Assembly: GCF_042852765.1 (NCBI RefSeq)
Contig: NZ_AP031414.1
Length of the DNA stretch: 64,000 nt
From: Schaedlerella glycyrrhizinilytica_A
GTDB lineage: Bacteria > Bacillota > Clostridia > Lachnospirales > Lachnospiraceae
Direction: 5' to 3' (one strand)
Numbering within the stretch: position 1 is the first letter of the stretch; the number at the start of each line of letters is the position of its first letter. The position numbers and the translations under genes were made by a program. The notes beneath the pieces are model-generated. The model was given only the letters and a program-made list of their open reading frames with translations, was not told where the DNA came from and did not search any database. Below are positions 60,534 through 64,000 of the stretch, piece by piece.

Positions 60534-61892
60534 TTATTCTTCATATCCCTCAAACTTCTTCATATCATGCTTCATAATATAAAAGTACATCACGATCAGA
60601 AGCGCCGCCGCAAAGATCCAGGCAATCGGACTTGCCAGACATACGCCCACATAACTTCTCTTTCCCGCCGCGATCACCGCGACAATTCCTCTTCCGACAA
60701 GTTCCGCCACACCGGCCATCATCGGCAGGATGCCGTATCCCATCCCCTGGATCCCGTTTCGATACAGGTTGACCACCGCCAACGGAATAAAGAAGATCCC
60801 GACACATTTCAAGTAGATATCGACCGAAGCCATGATCTCTGCCACATCTCCCGATACAAACAGATACGTCATATATTTTCCGACGGTCATGATCAAAATA
60901 CCGGAGATCACCGCATAGACAAACGACATGATCGTTGCGGAACGAAATCCGCTTCGGATCCGCTGTACTTTTCCCGCGCCGATATTCTGTGCACAATACG
61001 TTGCCATCGTCGTGCCAAGCGCCACATACGCCTGGGTCACAACCTGTTCGATTTTGCTTGCCGCCGTAAACGCAGCGACCAGTCCGGAGCCCAGCAGATT
61101 CAGAGAAGTCTGTACCATCATCGTTCCGATCGCTGTGATCGAATATTGAAGCGCCATCGGAATTCCGATCCCCAGCTGGATCTTCAAAAGATGTGCTTTT
61201 GGTTTCCAATCGTCCCGTTCTAAATGCAGGACAGGAATCTTTTTCACAATGTAAACAAGACAAAGCACACCGGATACTCCTTGTGAAATGACCGTCGCAT
61301 ATGCCGCTCCCGGAGCGCCGAGATGAAACACGATGATCAGCACAAGATCCAGCACGATATTCAGCAATGCCGATAAGATCAGGAAATAAAGCGGCACTTT
61401 ACTGTTTCCAAGCGCACGCAGCACACTTGCCAGCAGATTATAAAGCATCTGCGCCGCGATCCCCGCACAAATGATCATGATATAAGAATAGGCATCGTCA
61501 AAAATATCCGATGGGGTATGCATAAACCGCAAAAGCGGCTTCATGAACAGCATGCTTCCTGCCGTCAGCACAATCGTCACGAGGATACTCAATACTGCCG
61601 CTCCGCCGACCGTCTGCCGCATCGCTTTCATATCTCCCGCGCCGAATTTCTGCGCGGTCAGCACGGTAAATCCGGCAGTCATCCCGAGTACGAACCCAAG
61701 GATCAGAAACATGATCGTTCCGGTGCTTCCCACCGCCGCCAATGCTTTCGTCCCGACAAACTTCCCTACGATCACCGTGTCCGCCATATTATAAAACTGC
61801 TGAAATACATTTCCTATAAAAATAGGGAACGTGAAATCCAATATGATCTTTGTCGGATTTCCCGCTGTCATATCTTTCTGCATCGTTTTCAT
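60534..61892 (-). CDS. MATE family efflux transporter
   Basis: 452 residues, twelve hydrophobic segments in two homologous halves. ILDFTFPIFIGNVFQQFYNMADTVIVGKFVG opens half one, and GIPMALQYSITAIGTMMVQTSLN opens half two. Exports cationic compounds or metabolites using Na+ or H+. It starts three bases after the nagA stop, so it is cotranscribed with amino-sugar genes; any substrate link is unproven. Confidence 0.92.
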   Translation of the reverse strand: MKTMQKDMTAGNPTKIILDFTFPIFIGNVFQQFYNMADTVIVGKFVGTKALAAVGSTGTIMFLILGFVLGMTAGFTVLTAQKFGAGDMKAMRQTVGGAAVLSILVTIVLTAGSMLFMKPLLRFMHTPSDIFDDAYSYIMIICAGIAAQMLYNLLASVLRALGNSKVPLYFLILSALLNIVLDLVLIIVFHLGAPGAAYATVISQGVSGVLCLVYIVKKIPVLHLERDDWKPKAHLLKIQLGIGIPMALQYSITAIGTMMVQTSLNLLGSGLVAAFTAASKIEQVVTQAYVALGTTMATYCAQNIGAGKVQRIRSGFRSATIMSFVYAVISGILIMTVGKYMTYLFVSGDVAEIMASVDIYLKCVGIFFIPLAVVNLYRNGIQGMGYGILPMMAGVAELVGRGIVAVIAAGKRSYVGVCLASPIAWIFAAALLIVMYFYIMKHDMKKFEGYEE

Positions 61893-61895
61893 CTT

Positions 61896-63029
61896 CTATG
61901 CTTCCTCAACAAGCGTTCCCATGCTGATCGTACCTTTCAGTTCATACTCCTGATCAAGCACAACAAAATCCGCATCTTTTCCGGTCTTGATCGCACCTTT
62001 CTGTGTCAGAGCGAATTCTCTCGCCTGATTCACCGAACTCATCTTCACCGCTTCCTCAAGACTTGCGCCTGTAAACTTCATGATATTTCTAAACGCCTGA
62101 ATATAAGTCAGTACGCTTCCCGCAATGGTCCCGTCCTCCAGTCTTGCGGTTCCGTCTTTCACATACACAACCTGTCCTCCGAGCTCGCTTTTTCCCTCCG
62201 GCATCCCTTTCGCCCGCATGGAATCCGTAACCAGCACGATCTCGTCGCTTCCCTTTACTTTATATGCCATGTAAACCATCTTCGGGTTGATATGGATACC
62301 GTCGCAGATGATCTCCGTATTCACGCCGTCTGTCAGCATACCATACCCGGTTACCCCCGGCTCTCTGTGCTTTAGACCTCTCTGTGCATTGTATAAATGT
62401 GTCACATGTCCGGCTCTGCTCGCACACAGCTGCTCGAATGTAGCGTCCGAATGTCCGACACTCAACACGATCCGATTGGAAAGACACCAGTTCTCAAAAG
62501 CCTCATCAGCTTCTTCCGGAGCATATGTGACAACACGGATCCTGCTGCCGCTCAATGCATTCCATTTTGCCAGTACGTTCTCATCCGGTTTCTTAATATA
62601 GGAAGCATCCTGCGCTCCCTTATAGTTTACAGAGATAAACGGTCCCTCCAGATGGATTCCCTGGATCACCGGGTTCTTCTCGGCAGCTTCTTTGATATTT
62701 ACCATCGCTTTTTCGATATTTTCATATGTCTGTGTCATCGTCGTACAGAAATACGAAGTGATCCCCTCTTTTGCCGTCATCTGACGTACCATCTGGTCGA
62801 TCTCTTCCGGGGAAGCATCCATCGCGTCAAAGCTGTACCCTCCGTGACTGTGTACATCGATAAATCCCGGGATCACATATGCGCCATCCACTTCCACGAT
62901 TTCATCCTCGTCTTTTGGGATAAAGTTCCGCATATCATCCACTTCTGATATTCTTTCGCTATATCGGATATATCCGTTCTCAATTTTTCCGGTTCCGGTG
63001 TAGATTGTCTTATTCTTTAATACTTTCAT
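61896..63029 (-). CDS. nagA: N-acetylglucosamine-6-phosphate deacetylase
   Basis: 377 residues from the ATG at 63029 (MKVLKNKTIYTG), the usual family start; an ATG at 63086 extends the frame and has no better site, so the start is uncertain. Amidohydrolase motifs: GFIDVHSHGG, HLEGPF, VGHSDATF, THLYNA and LVTDSM (catalytic Asp). Produces glucosamine 6-phosphate from GlcNAc-6-P. Its leader contains inverted repeats around the -10. A SIS protein gene lies upstream, MATE downstream. Confidence 0.93.
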   Translation of the reverse strand: MKVLKNKTIYTGTGKIENGYIRYSERISEVDDMRNFIPKDEDEIVEVDGAYVIPGFIDVHSHGGYSFDAMDASPEEIDQMVRQMTAKEGITSYFCTTMTQTYENIEKAMVNIKEAAEKNPVIQGIHLEGPFISVNYKGAQDASYIKKPDENVLAKWNALSGSRIRVVTYAPEEADEAFENWCLSNRIVLSVGHSDATFEQLCASRAGHVTHLYNAQRGLKHREPGVTGYGMLTDGVNTEIICDGIHINPKMVYMAYKVKGSDEIVLVTDSMRAKGMPEGKSELGGQVVYVKDGTARLEDGTIAGSVLTYIQAFRNIMKFTGASLEEAVKMSSVNQAREFALTQKGAIKTGKDADFVVLDQEYELKGTISMGTLVEEA

Positions 63030-63150
63030 TCCATTTTTCACATTCAGCGGCAGATCTTCTCTGAATGTATCTCCTTTCTGCTGCATATTTGGGATAGAAT
63101 CTCAGCATCTATATACATAGACGCTGCCGATCTGCTTTTCACACGAAATC

Positions 63151-63207
63151 AACCTCCTATGCATGAGGTCGATTTTTAAATCCACTCTCATTATAACATA
63201 GGAGGTT
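63151..63207. promoter_or_regulatory. Inverted repeat flanking the nagA promoter -10
   Basis: AACCTCCTATG (63151-63161) and CATAGGAGGTT (63197-63207) are perfect 11-base arms. A related half-site CATGAGGTCGATTT follows the first arm, making a shorter imperfect palindrome centred on ATGCAT. Looks like an operator for a repressor of the amino-sugar genes. Confidence 0.6.
63190..63195 (-). promoter_or_regulatory. -10 element of nagA
   Basis: TATAAT on the minus strand. The -35 at the right distance is poor (TATGAA), which would fit an activated or tightly regulated promoter. Confidence 0.55.
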
Positions 63208-63222
63208 TCCGATTCATACTTT

Positions 63223-63927
63223 TTATTTATGCCAGATACGATTTCCGTATTTTTCTTCTAATGTCTGATTATACTCTCTTCCGCCGTCGATATTGGCGCT
63301 CTTAAATACCGGAGGTTCGTACCCCTTTTCCACCATATCTTTTACAGCTTCATAAATCGTCTGCTGAAGCAGAAGACATGTGCTGAATGAAGAAGTACCG
63401 CATACTTTACTGTCAAATCCGTCGATCTCAAGAGCTGCATCACCAAACTCGGACTGGTTATCCAGCACTACGTCCGCAAACTCATATAAAAGTTTTCCGG
63501 AAGAATGACGGGACGTAGAAGATTTTGATACTTCCAGTGCTGTCACTACGATGACCTTGCAGCCTTTTTTCTTCACATACTCAGCCATCTCAATGCTCAA
63601 CGGATTTCTTCCCGAGTTTGAAATGATGATAAATACGTCTTCCGGCTGTACGTCTACCTGACGCATCAGAAAATACGCATTTCCCTCTACACTCTCAAAA
63701 ATCCCCTCGGAATAATCTCTTACGACTTTCGACGGAATCAGCCCACCGGCACGTCCGCATACTTCGATCGCCCCCGCATAAGAATGTCCGCTTCCGAATG
63801 CCTGGAGAATCCCCCCGTTGCGGATCGACTCGGAGATCAACAGCGCTGCATTGTGGATATTTTCAGCCTGAGTACTCTCCAGTTTTCCCATGATCTCTTT
63901 TGCTTTATCGAAAAATTCAAATGCCAT
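63223..63927 (-). CDS. SIS domain sugar-phosphate binding protein
   Basis: 234 residues. Sugar isomerase domain with the phosphosugar Ser motifs ILQAFGSGHSYAGAIE near residue 42 and IISNSGRNPLSIEMAEYVKKKG near 100. Resembles the UPF0309 family of isomerase-like or regulatory proteins. It sits between the nagA promoter and a further upstream gene, pointing to amino-sugar or MurNAc phosphate metabolism. Activity unproven. Confidence 0.85.
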   Translation of the reverse strand: MAFEFFDKAKEIMGKLESTQAENIHNAALLISESIRNGGILQAFGSGHSYAGAIEVCGRAGGLIPSKVVRDYSEGIFESVEGNAYFLMRQVDVQPEDVFIIISNSGRNPLSIEMAEYVKKKGCKVIVVTALEVSKSSTSRHSSGKLLYEFADVVLDNQSEFGDAALEIDGFDSKVCGTSSFSTCLLLQQTIYEAVKDMVEKGYEPPVFKSANIDGGREYNQTLEEKYGNRIWHK

Positions 63928-63955
63928 AATCTATTTCCTCTTCTTTCTTGTTCTA

Positions 63956-64000
63956 TCAGCCAAGGATTCCCATTGCATGCAAAGCGATAGACAATACCAT
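63956..64000 (-). CDS. 3' end of a further gene, cut by the window edge
   Basis: Only 14 codons and a TGA are visible. The reading ends SIALHAMGILG and stops 29 bases before the SIS gene. The hydrophobic, glycine-rich tail would suit a membrane protein such as a permease or PTS EIIC, but it is too short to assign. Confidence 0.5.
   Translation of the reverse strand: MVLSIALHAMGILG

Overview
The window comes from a low-to-mid GC, anaerobic, endospore-forming Firmicute, most likely a gut Lachnospiraceae. Evidence from gene content: SCIFF ranthipeptide with its radical SAM maturase, fused SecDF, SpoVT, a SleC-like cortex-lytic enzyme, PdaA, HemZ, a two-gene SufBC-type system, a group-D-like [FeFe] hydrogenase protein, and Gram-positive signals throughout (strong AGGAGG ribosome binding sites, TTGACA/TATAAT promoters). 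Most genes lie on the minus strand. No phage, IS element, CRISPR array or rRNA was seen.

Region by region: (1) 1-8.5 kb is a purine-catabolism block. The plus-strand operon ygeY(partial)-ygeW-ridA-arcC-xanthine/urate-type NCS2 permease looks like the end of the anaerobic urate/purine degradation cluster. It converges on guaD plus an AzgA-type purine permease led by a guanine-type purine riboswitch. Between ygeW and ridA sits an unclassified RNA with two mutually exclusive folds, one a terminator. (2) 8.5-15.2 kb: nadE, hslO, a methyltransferase, an MdoB/LtaS-like phosphoglycerol transferase with a GBS-Bsp-like C-terminus, and an anchored surface protein of unknown function. (3) 15.3-23.2 kb: branched-chain amino acid genes ilvE and ilvBN (with a repeat-containing attenuator leader), then hom-marR-thyA-folA-sodC-like, and a tRNA-Gly(GCC). 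(4) 23.4-37.3 kb: the run TIGR04086-type membrane protein, SCIFF, its maturase, SecDF, RecJ, RelA, MBL hydrolase, HemZ, HisS, AspS. (5) 37.4-47.1 kb: spoVT, stand-alone PduL plus AEC transporter, cytidylate-kinase-like protein, hydrogenase-like protein, trmO, a DMT exporter, HAD phosphatase, threonine aldolase, and SufBC. (6) 47.3-53.8 kb: SleC-like protein, then the canonical pyrH-frr-uppS-cdsA-dxr-rseP order. (7) 53.9-64 kb: ClC antiporter, aroF-aroB, a decayed D-lactate dehydrogenase, a Cof-type HAD phosphatase, pdaA, MATE, nagA, a SIS protein and the last codons of one more gene.

The strongest leads are regulatory. They are the ygeW/ridA leader RNA, a guanine-type riboswitch whose platform reads as an ON switch, the ilvB leader with three 19-bp tandem repeats, an inverted repeat that would hide the spoVT ribosome binding site, and a PurBox-like operator on a threonine aldolase promoter. 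Protein-level oddities are a Cu/Zn-SOD-like protein lacking the catalytic arginine in a thymidylate operon and a D-lactate dehydrogenase pseudogene. All functional calls rest on motif reading; no database search was run.
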